Shown one piece after another: positions 7,596-15,336 of a DNA stretch of 43,432 nt (position 1 is the stretch's first letter; the number at the start of each line of letters is the position of its first letter). The DNA is taken from positions 1-43,432 of the forward strand of contig JAQVFR010000032.1 of the NCBI GenBank assembly GCA_028697145.1, read 5' to 3'. Position numbers and translations under genes: made by a program. Under the pieces are notes generated by a model. The model searched no databases, was not told where the DNA came from, and saw only the letters and a program-made list of their open reading frames with translations. The DNA comes from Actinomycetota bacterium. GTDB taxonomy: Bacteria; Actinomycetota; Geothermincolia; Geothermincolales; RBG-13-55-18.

Positions 7596-8395
7596 GCGAC
7601 CTCAAGAGCATCGTCAGGGAAAAGCTGCGGGATGGCGCGGATGCCTTTCTCTGCCTCAAGAACGAGGAGGGGACGGTGCTGCCGGCCCTCATCACCGACG
7701 CCGATTCCCCCGACCTGGAGCTGGTGGAGGTGGGGGATTCCCGCTACCCCCTGGGAAAGATACTCATCGACCTCCTGCGCGAGTACCCCGATAAGAGGTT
7801 CGCGGTGCTAGTGCGGGGCTGCGACGAAAGGGCGCTGGTCGAGCTGTCCAAGCTGGAGCAGGTGGACCTGGAGCGCCTGGTGCTGGTGGGCGTGGCCTGC
7901 AGCGCCGAGGAGGCCGCGGCGTGCGGATGCCTTCGCCCCTATCCCAGCGACATCGCCCTGGGGGAGAAGGTGGAGGCGGCGCCCGGCCGCGAGGTAATCG
8001 ACGAGGTGGAGTCTCTTTCGGACGCGGAGAGGATGGCGTGGTGGCGGGAGCAGTTCTCGCGCTGCATCAAGTGCTACGGCTGCCGCAACATCTGCCCCAT
8101 GTGCTTCTGCAAGGACTGCGCCCTGGAGGAGCCCCACCTGGTGGAGCCGGGGGTCATCCCGCCGGACTTCCCGTCCTTCCACATCATCCGCGCCCTGGAC
8201 ATGACCGGCCGATGTATCGACTGCGGCCTGTGCGAGGAGGCTTGCCCGGCGGGCATCCCCTTGCGCAGCCTCTATCGCAAGATGCAGGACATCATGGAGG
8301 ACAAGCTGGAGTACCGGGCCGGGGAGAGCGCGGAGGAGAGGAGCCCCCTGAGTTTTCTGGGCAGCGAACAGGACATCGAGAAGCTGGAGGAATAG
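7592..8395 (+). CDS. fdhB: FdhB-like iron-sulfur protein linking formate dehydrogenase to MvhD/HdrA
   Basis: A 267-residue protein. The N-terminal about 150 residues resemble the F420-hydrogenase/dehydrogenase beta-subunit fold (VLVRGCDERALVEL; GVACSAEE). Then come a cysteine-rich cluster domain CIKCYGCRNICPMCFCKDC (about 158-176), characteristic of FdhB/FrhB proteins, and a [4Fe-4S] motif CIDCGLCEEACP (about 209-220). It starts at an ATG overlapping the mvhD stop and is followed by fdhA. The inferred role is electron relay from the molybdenum/tungsten formate dehydrogenase to the Hdr module. Whether it binds a flavin, as methanogen FdhB does, cannot be told from the sequence. The gene symbol is by analogy. 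Confidence 0.82.
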   Translation: MSDLKSIVREKLRDGADAFLCLKNEEGTVLPALITDADSPDLELVEVGDSRYPLGKILIDLLREYPDKRFAVLVRGCDERALVELSKLEQVDLERLVLVGVACSAEEAAACGCLRPYPSDIALGEKVEAAPGREVIDEVESLSDAERMAWWREQFSRCIKCYGCRNICPMCFCKDCALEEPHLVEPGVIPPDFPSFHIIRALDMTGRCIDCGLCEEACPAGIPLRSLYRKMQDIMEDKLEYRAGESAEERSPLSFLGSEQDIEKLEE

Positions 8396-8406
8396 GCTTC
8401 AGGCCT

Positions 8407-8478
8407 GGGGTCAGGCCCGGATTCAGGCCTCAGCCCGGCGAAGGCCCGGGGGTCAGGCCCGGGTTCAGGCCTAAGCCC
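8407..8478. repeat. Two 30-bp direct repeats between fdhB and fdhA
   Basis: Units at 8407-8436 and 8449-8478 (period 42) both start GGGGTCAGGCCCGG and end AGCCC, differing at two positions. Each is internally self-complementary (GGGGTCAGGCC with AGGCCT-AGCCC). The first nine bases equal the outer end of the palindromic elements, but the rest differs. They fill most of the 153-nt gap before fdhA. Confidence 0.7.
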
Positions 8479-8548
8479 AGTGGGACAATAAGTCATAGAA
8501 GTCATAGCCGAGACGACGGGCAGGAAGAAACGGAACAGGAGTAGAGAG

Positions 8549-10606
8549 ATGGCCGAGAACGGAAGCGAAATGAATTACCGGCTCGTCCCCTCGACCTGCG
8601 TCTATTGTGGGACGGGGTGCGGCGTCCTCCTCGAGGTGACGGGGGACCGCCTCAGCGGTACCCTACCCCAGAAGGACCACCCGGTGAGCAAGGGCGCCCT
8701 GTGCATCAAGGGCTGGTCGGTGCACGAGTTCGTGTACAGCGAGAGGCGACTGACCAAGCCGATGGTGCGCTCAGGCGAGGTGCTGGTCGAGACGGACTGG
8801 GAGGCGGCCCTGGCGGCCGTGGCTGACGGCCTGTCCGCGGCGCGCGACAAACACGGCCCCGACTCCGTGGGGTTCTTCGCCTCGGCCCGCTGCACTAACG
8901 AGGAGAACTACCTGCTGCAGAAACTGGCCCGCGCCGTGGTCGGCACCAACAACGTCGACCACTGCGCCCGTTTATGACACAGCCCCACCGTCGCCGGTCT
9001 GGCGACAGCCTTCGGGAGCGGTGCCATGACCAACTCCATCGCCGAGCTGGAGGACGCCAAGGTCATCCTCATCGTCGGCTCCAACACCACCGAGCAGCAC
9101 CCCATCATCGGGGAGAGGATCCTGGCGGCGGCGCGCAAGGGTGCGAAGCTCATCGTCATCGACCCCCGTGCCATCCACCTCTCCGGCTTCGCCGAGGTCT
9201 TTCTGCGTCCGCGCCCGGGCAGCGAGGTGGCCTATCTGAACGGTCTCATCAACGTGATCATCTCCGAGGGGCTGGAGGACTCGGAGTTCATCGCCGCGCG
9301 CACCGAGGGGTTCGAGGAGCTCAAGCAGGCGGTGGCGGAATACACGCCGCAGAAGGTTGAGGAGATCTCCGGTATACCGGCCGAAGACCTGGTGGCGGCG
9401 GCGCGCATCTACGCCGGATCGGAGCGCGCCTCTATCGTCTATTGCATGGGCATCACCCAGCATTCCACCGGCACCGACAACGTTCTCTCCCTGGCCAACC
9501 TGGCTATGCTCACCGGCAACGTCGGCAAGCCGGGCACCGGCGTGAACCCCCTGCGCGGGCAGAACAACGTGCAGGGCGCCTGCGACGTGGGGGGACTGCC
9601 CAACGTCTACACCGGCTACCAGCGCGTTGACTCGGAGGAGGTCGCGAAGAAGTTCGAGGCGGCATGGGGCGTGGAGGGGCTTTCCAGGCAGCCCGGCCTG
9701 ACCCTCACCGAGATGATGGACAAGGCGGCGCGGGGCGAGCTGAAGGCCCTCTTCATCATGGGGGAGAACCCCATGGTCTCCGATCCGGACCTTGGCCACG
9801 TGCGCGAGGCGCTGGACAAGCTGGAGTTCCTGGCCGTTGCGGACATCATGGAGAACGAGACCCTGGAGCTCTCCCACGTGGTCCTGCCCGCGGCCTCCTT
9901 CGCGGAGAAGGACGGCACCATCACCAACACCGAGCGCAGGGTGCAGAGGATACGCAAGGCGGTGGAGCCTGTGGGGGACTCCAGGCCGGACTGGGAGATA
10001 GTGTGCGCGCTCGCGCGGAAGATGGGCGCTTCCGGCTTCGATTTCACCTCGCCCGAGGAGGTCTTCGAGGAGATAAGGAAGGTGACGCCCTCCTACGCGG
10101 GGATCACTTATAAGCGCCTGGGCACGCAGGGGCTGCAGTGGCCGGTCCCGGATGAGGACCATCCCGGCACGCCCATCCTGCACGCCGAGAGCTTCCCCAT
10201 CGGCAAAGGGAAGTTCACCCCGTGCGAGTTCCGCGAGCCCGCCGAGATGCCGGACGCGGAGTACCCGCTGCTGCTCACCACCGGGCGGCTGCTCTTCCAT
10301 TACCACACCGGCACCATGACCAGGCGCTCTCCCTCGCTGGTGAGGGAGATCGACCGCGCCTTCGTTGAGGTGAACCCGGCCGACGCGGCCGAGCTGGGCA
10401 TTGGGGACGGGGAGGCGGTGAAGGTGTCGTCGCGCCGCGGCAGCGTGGAGGTAAACGCGAAGGTCACGGACAAGGTGGGCAAGGGCGTCATCTTCATGCC
10501 CTTCCACTTCGCCGAAGCGGCGGCCAACGTGCTCACCAACAGCGCCCTCGACCCCGTCTCCAAGATCCCCGAGTTCAAGGTCTGCTCCGCCCGCATAGAA
10601 ACCTGA
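8549..10606 (+). CDS. fdhA: Formate dehydrogenase catalytic subunit, selenocysteine-containing
   Basis: Molybdopterin (Mo/W-bisPGD) oxidoreductase oxidising formate to CO2, or the reverse; 685 residues when TGA 8975-8977 is read as selenocysteine (residue 143). The N-terminal [4Fe-4S] motif is C17-x2-C20-x3-C24 with C52 (ALCIKG). The active site reads NNVDHCARL-U-HSPTVAGL, the position of Sec in classical formate dehydrogenases (U followed by H). Upstream and downstream parts share one frame, and homology is continuous across the TGA. A SECIS-type hairpin follows. Later motifs include GMPLRGQNN-like VNPLRGQNNVQGACDVGG and a C-terminal dinucleotide-binding domain (FMPFHFAEAAANVLT). It is the last gene of the hdr operon and stops 5 nt before E2. 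Standard gene callers would split it. Confidence 0.93.
8975..9006 (+). promoter_or_regulatory. Selenocysteine UGA codon and bacterial SECIS hairpin
   Basis: TGA at 8975-8977 is followed by a hairpin with stem GTCGCC (8990-8995), loop GGTCT (8996-9000) and stem GGCGAC (9001-9006). The first loop G is 21 nt from the U of UGA and the loop carries GGUCU, the same offset and loop as I recall for the E. coli fdhF SECIS recognised by SelB. The hairpin is coding, as in bacterial selenoprotein genes. Confidence 0.9.
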
Positions 10607-10611
10607 AGAAT

Positions 10612-10735
10612 GGGGTCAGGTCTTGTTTTTTGCATACCCCGGTATGTTTTTGGTTAATGTACATATGCTGCTTTATAAGCAGGGATTACATAAGTGATAA
10701 CGAAATGCCGAAGGCAAAAATCAAAACCTGACCCC
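10612..10735 (+). repeat. RAYT-linked palindromic element, copy E2 (124 bp)
   Basis: A end at 10612 (GGGGTCAGGTCTTGTTTTTT), small hairpin CATAC-CCCG-GTATG, central stem CTGCTT (10668-10673)/AAGCAG (10677-10682), and B end reading AAAACCTGACCCC to 10735. It lies 5 nt after the fdhA stop with the A end next to the gene. It is 227 nt upstream of the RAYT. Confidence 0.9.
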
Positions 10736-10852
10736 ACAACCCCGCCAGACCCCCACCATGGATAACCGAAAAGACGCGAGGCCAGGCAGGAGAAGCGCCT
10801 GACCACGGTAAGGTTGATCGCGATGTTCTGTTGCCAACACGCGGACTTCCGG

Positions 10853-10900
10853 ATAGAATAGTTATATTAATTAATAAAGTTATATAATTAGATATAGTCT
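10853..10900 (+). promoter_or_regulatory. AT-rich putative promoter region of the RAYT
   Basis: An AT-rich patch in GC-rich DNA holding ATAGAATAGTTA (10853-10864), the palindrome TATTAATTAATA (10865-10876) and several TATA-like hexamers, 60-110 nt before the RAYT start. The first 12-mer also occurs at 970-981. I cannot fix a single promoter. The rest of 10736-10962 shows nothing else. Confidence 0.35.
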
Positions 10901-10962
10901 TGGAACTGGAAAGGTGGCGGACGTAGGAATTCTCGGAACTTGGGTCGGGTTGGTGACAGATC

Positions 10963-11820
10963 ATGGCGAGACCACTGAGGATACAGTACGAGAATGCTCT
11001 TTACCACGTAACAGCGCGAGGAAATGAAAAGGCTAAGATTTACAGGGATGATGAAGATCGTTATGTCTTCATAGAGCACCTCGCGAGGGTTGTTGAGCAG
11101 TATACGTGGGTGCTTTATGCATACTGCCTCATGGACAACCATTACCACCTGCTGGTGAGAACCCCCAAGGCTAATCTGTCCAGGGGTATGCGTCAGTTGA
11201 ACGGCATTTACGCGCAGTATTTCAATGCTCGTCATGAAAGGGTGGGACACTTATTTCAGGGCAGATTCAAGGCAATCCTCATAAAGGATGAAGACCGCTT
11301 GCTGGTTGTGGCGCGCTACGTGGTCCTTAATCCCGTAAGGGCGGAGTTGGTCGCGGACCCCGAGGAGTGGAGGTGGTCTTCCTATCGAGGCACAGCCGGA
11401 CTTGGCGGGCAGCCAACATTTGTCGACACAGACCAACTGTTGTGTTCTTTCTCTGAAAACAGGGAATCGGCCATCGAGCAATACGCTGCCTTTGTTCTGG
11501 GAGGGATCGGCAAGGAATCGCCGCTTTCCGACGCCCGCGGCGGGATAATCGCAGGCGACGGGAGGGCCGTGGAGATATCTGTTTCGAGGTTGATGGGCGA
11601 GGCAAGCGACGAGGTTGCGAAAAGAGAGCGATTCGCAGACAGGCCAGGGCTGGAGGAGATATTCCGAGAAAACGATCGAGACATCGGTATATATATGGCG
11701 TTCTGCCGGTATGGATACAAACTGAGAGAGATAGGAGAATACCTGGGGCTGCATTATTCGGTTATAAGCCGGGTTGCTGCAAGGATGGGGTCAGGTCTTG
11801 TTTTCAGCTCGCTAAAATAG
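10963..11820 (+). CDS. REP-associated tyrosine transposase (RAYT, Y1/HUH family)
   Basis: A 285-residue single-strand DNA endonuclease/strand-transferase related to IS200/IS605 TnpA. The HUH motif is H60-x-H62 in CLMDNHYHLLV and the catalytic tyrosine is Y119 in ARYVVLNPVRAELV, the usual Y-x2-LNPVRA block. The N-terminal MARPLRIQYENALYHVTARGN is typical. The C-terminal about 50 residues (YKLREIGEYLGLHYSVISRVAARM) form a DnaA-like helix-turn-helix found in many RAYTs. Base composition is lower in GC than neighbouring genes. The last ten residues (GSGLVFSSLK) and stop are encoded by element E3, so the native tail seems replaced. Both flanks carry palindromic elements, the likely substrates. It looks intact. 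Confidence 0.93.
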   Translation: MARPLRIQYENALYHVTARGNEKAKIYRDDEDRYVFIEHLARVVEQYTWVLYAYCLMDNHYHLLVRTPKANLSRGMRQLNGIYAQYFNARHERVGHLFQGRFKAILIKDEDRLLVVARYVVLNPVRAELVADPEEWRWSSYRGTAGLGGQPTFVDTDQLLCSFSENRESAIEQYAAFVLGGIGKESPLSDARGGIIAGDGRAVEISVSRLMGEASDEVAKRERFADRPGLEEIFRENDRDIGIYMAFCRYGYKLREIGEYLGLHYSVISRVAARMGSGLVFSSLK

Positions 11821-11910
11821 AGCATCGCATCTATAGATGCTGCATATAAGCGAGCTTATGTAAAAGAACCCTCGAGATACTTGGGTATGCAAAAAACAAG
11901 ACCTGACCCC
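11787..11910 (-). repeat. RAYT-linked palindromic element, copy E3 (124 bp, overlaps RAYT 3' end)
   Basis: The left arm starts GGGGTCAGGTCTTGTTTT and diverges; the right arm is the conserved A end (complement of 11885-11910), so E3 is inverted relative to E2. Its first 34 nt are the final RAYT codons and stop. A central near-perfect hairpin (AGCTCGCT.. / AGCGAGCT..) is visible. TATAAT at 11915-11920 lies just outside the A end, before the DUF1538 gene. Confidence 0.88.
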
Positions 11911-11942
11911 ATTGTATAATTGCGGGGAAAGGAGGTTGGGTT

Positions 11943-12638
11943 TTGTCAGGTGGAATCGCGAAGATAACGCGCGAGGTGCTGCTCTCGGTGCTTCCGATCA
12001 TGCTGGTCGTGGTTATCCTCCAGTTCAGCCTGATAAAGATGCCCACGGCCATCCTGGCGCGTTTTCTCGCGGGGGCGGTGATGGTGACGGCGGGGCTGAT
12101 CCTCTTTCTCTTCGGGATGAAGATAGGGTTGCTGCCCCTGGGCGAGATGATCGGCGGTGAGATCACCAAGAGAGCGTCCATCGCCCTTATATTGACCATG
12201 GCGTTCGTGCTGGGCATGGCGATCACCATCGCCGAGCCGGACGTGCGCGTCCTCGCGCACCAGGTGGATACGGCCTCCGGAGGCGCGATCAGCAGGAGCG
12301 TCCTCGTCCTGGCCGTGGCGGTGGGCGTCGGGGTATTCCTCGCGCTGGCCCTGCTGCGGGTCATCATCGGCGTGCCGATCGCCTACCTTTTCGTGGCCGG
12401 TTACGGCATCGTGCTTATCATGTCCATCTTCGCGCCGCAGGCCTACTTCCCCGTGGCATTCGACGCGGGAGGAGTGACTACGGGCCCCATGACCGTGCCG
12501 TTCCTCATATCCTTCGGTATAGGCACCGTCGCCGTGCTGGGCGGGAAATCATCACTCGCTGACGGTTTCGGGCTGGTGGGCCTGGCGTCGATCGGGCCGA
12601 TAATCTCCGTCATGGTCCTGGGCATGATCGCGGGGTGA
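11943..12638 (+). CDS. DUF1538 membrane protein, first of a pair
   Basis: A 231-residue, very hydrophobic protein with about six or seven transmembrane segments. It shows the duplicated family features: ITIAEPDVRVLAHQV and FDAGGVTTGPMTVPF. DUF1538 proteins are inferred to be transporters or channels; the substrate is unknown. The TTG start follows AAAGGAGG at 11928-11935 with 7-nt spacing. The next gene, a second DUF1538, starts 4 nt after this stop, and a PII-type regulator follows. This is a recurrent arrangement suggesting a two-subunit transporter controlled by a PII protein. A TATAAT box at 11915-11920 sits between E3 and the gene. Confidence 0.88.
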   Translation: MSGGIAKITREVLLSVLPIMLVVVILQFSLIKMPTAILARFLAGAVMVTAGLILFLFGMKIGLLPLGEMIGGEITKRASIALILTMAFVLGMAITIAEPDVRVLAHQVDTASGGAISRSVLVLAVAVGVGVFLALALLRVIIGVPIAYLFVAGYGIVLIMSIFAPQAYFPVAFDAGGVTTGPMTVPFLISFGIGTVAVLGGKSSLADGFGLVGLASIGPIISVMVLGMIAG

Positions 12639-12642
12639 TGGT

Positions 12643-13362
12643 GTGAGCAACATAGTCCTGGTGGAGGGTTTCGGCAGCGTGGTGATGGAGGCGCTGCAGG
12701 CTTTTTCCCTACTCCTGGTGCTCCTTTTCGTTTTTCAGTTCACGTTCCTCCGCCTCTCCCGTACCGCCTTCCTCAAGCTGCTCCTGGGGCTGGGCATAGC
12801 CTTTGCGGGACTGGTGCTTTTTCTGCAGGGCGTGAAGGCGGGCTTCCTTCCCGCGGGCGATGAGATGGGGAAGGCCCTGGGGGACATGGACGCCTCCTGG
12901 GCGATAATACCCATAGGATTCATTCTCGGTTTCACCGCCATCATCGCCGAGCCCGCCGTGCGCATCCTGGGCTCCGAGGTGGAGGATGTCTCGAGCGGCT
13001 ACATAAAAAGCTCCGTCATCGTATACACGCTTTCCGTCGGGGTGGCGGCTTTCGTGGCCCTGGGAATGGCCAGGATGGTCTACGGCATACCGCTCTTCTA
13101 TCTCCTGGTGCCGGGATACCTCCTGGCATTGCTCCTTTTGCCCTTTTCCAGGCCCGATTTCACCTCCATCGCTTTCGACGCGGGGGGCGTGGCGACGGGA
13201 CCCATGACGGTAACCTTTATCCTGGCCTTGACGGTGGGAGCCGCCTCGACGGTCAAGGGGAGGGACCCGGTAATAGACGGCTTCGGCCTGATAGCCCTGG
13301 TAGCCCTGGCCCCCATATTGTTTGTCCTGGTCTTGGGCTTAATATATAGGTGGAAGGAGTAG
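12643..13362 (+). CDS. DUF1538 membrane protein, second of a pair
   Basis: A 239-residue paralogue of the preceding gene with the same marks (IIAEPAVRILGSEVEDVS; FDAGGVATGPMTVTF) and about seven membrane spans. The GTG start lies 4 nt after the first gene's stop, implying coupled translation. The two halves together could form one transport unit, since other genomes carry fused or paired DUF1538 domains. A short positively charged tail (YRWKE) ends the protein just before the PII gene. Confidence 0.88.
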   Translation: MSNIVLVEGFGSVVMEALQAFSLLLVLLFVFQFTFLRLSRTAFLKLLLGLGIAFAGLVLFLQGVKAGFLPAGDEMGKALGDMDASWAIIPIGFILGFTAIIAEPAVRILGSEVEDVSSGYIKSSVIVYTLSVGVAAFVALGMARMVYGIPLFYLLVPGYLLALLLLPFSRPDFTSIAFDAGGVATGPMTVTFILALTVGAASTVKGRDPVIDGFGLIALVALAPILFVLVLGLIYRWKE

Positions 13363-13368
13363 TGCCTT

Positions 13369-13710
13369 ATGGAGTGTCTGGAGAATTGCAACGACCTGAT
13401 CGTGACCATCGTGAAGAGGGGGCTCTCCGAGGAGATAATCGCGGGAGCGCGCAAGGCGGGCGCCGAGGGGGCCACGGTCTTCTACGGCCGCGGGACCGGG
13501 ATCCACGAAAAGAAGAAGCTGCTGGGTATCCCCATCGAGCCCGAGAAGGAGATCATCTTCATCGTCACCATGAGGGACAAGACCGACGAGGTGCTGGAGG
13601 CCATCGTGGAGGCGGGTGACTTGAACCGGCCTGGCCACGGCACGAGCTTCGTTCTGGAGCTGAAGAAGGTGGCGGGCATGGTGCATCTTCTTCGCGAGGC
13701 GATTGACTAG
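13369..13710 (+). CDS. PII-family (GlnB-like) regulator associated with DUF1538
   Basis: A 113-residue PII-like signalling protein with the ferredoxin-like core and terminal GHGTSFVLELKKVAGM. It lacks the classical PII uridylylation tyrosine segment and contains the variant T-loop region GRGTGIHEKKKLLGIPIEPEKE. It starts at an ATG 6 nt after the second DUF1538 stop, with AAGGAG about 10 nt upstream. Position suggests it gates the DUF1538 transporter in response to an adenine nucleotide or metabolite, as GlnK does for AmtB; that is an inference. The stop is 6 nt before E4. Confidence 0.85.
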   Translation: MECLENCNDLIVTIVKRGLSEEIIAGARKAGAEGATVFYGRGTGIHEKKKLLGIPIEPEKEIIFIVTMRDKTDEVLEAIVEAGDLNRPGHGTSFVLELKKVAGMVHLLREAID

Positions 13711-13716
13711 AGAGAC

Positions 13717-13840
13717 GGGGTCAGGTCTTGTTTTTTGCATGCCATTTTATGGTATAGCTTGTATATTTGCTGCATAAAGGCGGGCATAAGTCAAATAATC
13801 CCTAGGATACCCGAGTATGCAAAAAACAAGACCTGACCCC
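13717..13840. repeat. RAYT-linked palindromic element, copy E4 (124 bp)
   Basis: Both arms are near-perfect A-type ends (GGGGTCAGGTCTTGTTTTTT and its complement; about 24 of 26 outer bases match). It fits between two convergent genes with 6 nt on each side: the PII stop at 13710 and the apgM stop at 13847. It is the most symmetric copy. Confidence 0.9.
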
Positions 13841-13846
13841 CAATCT

Positions 13847-15058
13847 TCAGGCGCCGAATTTGTTGAGGCGCTGGGCGTTGGCCAGCATGAGGGGAAGAAG
13901 GTCTACCGCGGGGAAGATGCCCAGGCACCCGGAGGCGCAGGCCGTCTCCCCGAAAGCCTCCACCCCGTCGCCTCTCTCCCAGCGGGAACGCAGAAGCAGG
14001 GGGGAAGGGTGCCAGCTGTGTCCCGCCAGAAGGGCGGGGGTGGAGTGGTCCCCGGTGACCACCAGGACGTCGGGACCCAAAGCGGACAGGCGCGGGACCA
14101 GCCCATCCACCTCCTCGATGCAGGCAACCTTGGCGTCGAAATCGCCGTCCTCGCCCCGGCTGTCGGTGTACTTGTAATGGACGAAGAAATAATCGTAGTC
14201 CTCCCATGCGCCCCCCAGAGCGTCTAGCTGGTCGGAGAAGGACGGTCCCGTCTCGACCGGCTCCATGCCCACCAGCTTTCCCACCGCGCGGTACATGGGA
14301 TAGGTGGCAACGTCGGCGGCGCGGATGCCGTAGAGATCGGTAATGCGGGGGATATGCGGCAGCTTCGCGAAGCCGCGCGTGACGATCATGTTGGCAGGGT
14401 GCTCGTCCGCCAGCACCTCGGCCACCCTGTCCAGGTAGGCGTTGACCATGGCGGCGGCGCGCTCCGCCGCCTCCCCGCCCTCGGGCAGGGCCTGGCAGCG
14501 CAGGGGCGCGACGCCGGTGCGCTGGGGATCGGTGTCCGTGATCAGCTCGGACAGGCCGGCCCCACGGAAGACCAGGGCCGCGCGGTGTTCCTTCTCCGGC
14601 CGGATGACGGCCTCCACCCCTTCTACGGTTATGTCCGCCAGCTTCTCGCACAGGCGCGCGTTGGTCTCGGTGGATATCCTGCCGGCGCGGCGGTCGGTGA
14701 TCACGCCGCCTTCGACGCTGCAGAAGTTCACCCTTGCCGCCAGGTCTTCCGGACCGAGTTCCAAGCCGACACCCAGGGCCGACAGCACGCCCCGTCCGAC
14801 CTCGAAACGCACGGGGTCGTATCCGAAGAGCGCCATGTGGGCGGGGCCGCTCCCGGGGGTGATGCCCGGGCCGATGGCGTGGACGAGCCCGCACGCGGAC
14901 TCTCTCGCCAGCCGGTCAAGGTTGGGGGTGTTCGCCGTCTCCAGTTCGGTGAGGCCGCTGTCGGGGTGGGGGAGTCCCCCCAGTCCGTCCAGGACCAGCA
15001 GCACCATCTTCGAGGACGATGCCGTCGAAAGCTCGGACAGGAATGCGATATCGCTCAA
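13847..15058 (-). CDS. apgM: Cofactor-independent phosphoglycerate mutase, archaeal type (ApgM)
   Basis: A 403-residue alkaline-phosphatase-superfamily enzyme interconverting 3- and 2-phosphoglycerate in glycolysis and gluconeogenesis. It shows MVLLVLDGLGGLPHP (metal site and nucleophile region), TPGSGPAHMALFGYDP, the DYDYFFVHYKYTDSRGEDGDFDAKV segment and the metal-binding TGDHSTPALLAGHSWHPSP. Length fits the short archaeal-type family, not the 510-aa bacterial iPGM. The ATG lies after a GGAGG-like site. It is convergent with the PII gene and separated from it only by E4. The 278-nt divergent gap to the next gene (15059-15336) shows no repeat copy. Confidence 0.93.
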   Translation of the reverse strand: MSDIAFLSELSTASSSKMVLLVLDGLGGLPHPDSGLTELETANTPNLDRLARESACGLVHAIGPGITPGSGPAHMALFGYDPVRFEVGRGVLSALGVGLELGPEDLAARVNFCSVEGGVITDRRAGRISTETNARLCEKLADITVEGVEAVIRPEKEHRAALVFRGAGLSELITDTDPQRTGVAPLRCQALPEGGEAAERAAAMVNAYLDRVAEVLADEHPANMIVTRGFAKLPHIPRITDLYGIRAADVATYPMYRAVGKLVGMEPVETGPSFSDQLDALGGAWEDYDYFFVHYKYTDSRGEDGDFDAKVACIEEVDGLVPRLSALGPDVLVVTGDHSTPALLAGHSWHPSPLLLRSRWERGDGVEAFGETACASGCLGIFPAVDLLPLMLANAQRLNKFGA

Positions 15059-15336
15059 TTGACGACCTCCTGGCTAGAGTAGCCCCCGCGGGGAAAGCCG
15101 GCCGGCCCCAACGAGGGCCGCGGGGCACATCTCACGCGCTCGTTGCCCTTATGTGAAAGTTACCCATGCTGGTCCGCGATGGCAAGCCCCCCGCCGCAAC
15201 CGTTGACCCGCGAGCATTTTCCACGAGAATCATACAACAAGCGGGCGCAAAGGGCACCGCGTCACCAGGCAACGGCGGGATAGGGTAATATATATGGCGG
15301 AAAGGAGTCAAAAAAGCCTGGATACGGGAGCATGCC

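Larger units (their letters stand above)
10612..11910. mobile_element. Candidate composite unit: RAYT gene bracketed by two palindromic elements
   Basis: E2 (10612-10735) and E3 (11787-11910) flank the RAYT. Their best-conserved 26-bp ends (starting GGGGTCAGGTCTTGTTTTTT) face outward in inverted orientation, so the 1299-bp segment is itself bounded by near-perfect inverted repeats. E3 overlaps the RAYT 3' end. No target duplication is evident, which is expected for HUH/REP-type enzymes. Movement as one unit is an inference. Confidence 0.5.

Noticed and set aside
8975-8977. TGA in fdhA as a nonsense mutation or pseudogene
   Set aside because: The flanking frames match, homology is continuous, the site is the known Sec position, and a SECIS-type hairpin follows at the right distance.
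8972-10507. Long minus-strand ORF antisense to fdhA (511 aa) and one antisense to hdrA (4029-6938, 969 aa)
   Set aside because: In GC-rich coding DNA the opposite strand often stays open by codon bias. The translations are rich in H, G, A, R and V, lack motifs, and their starts have no ribosome site.
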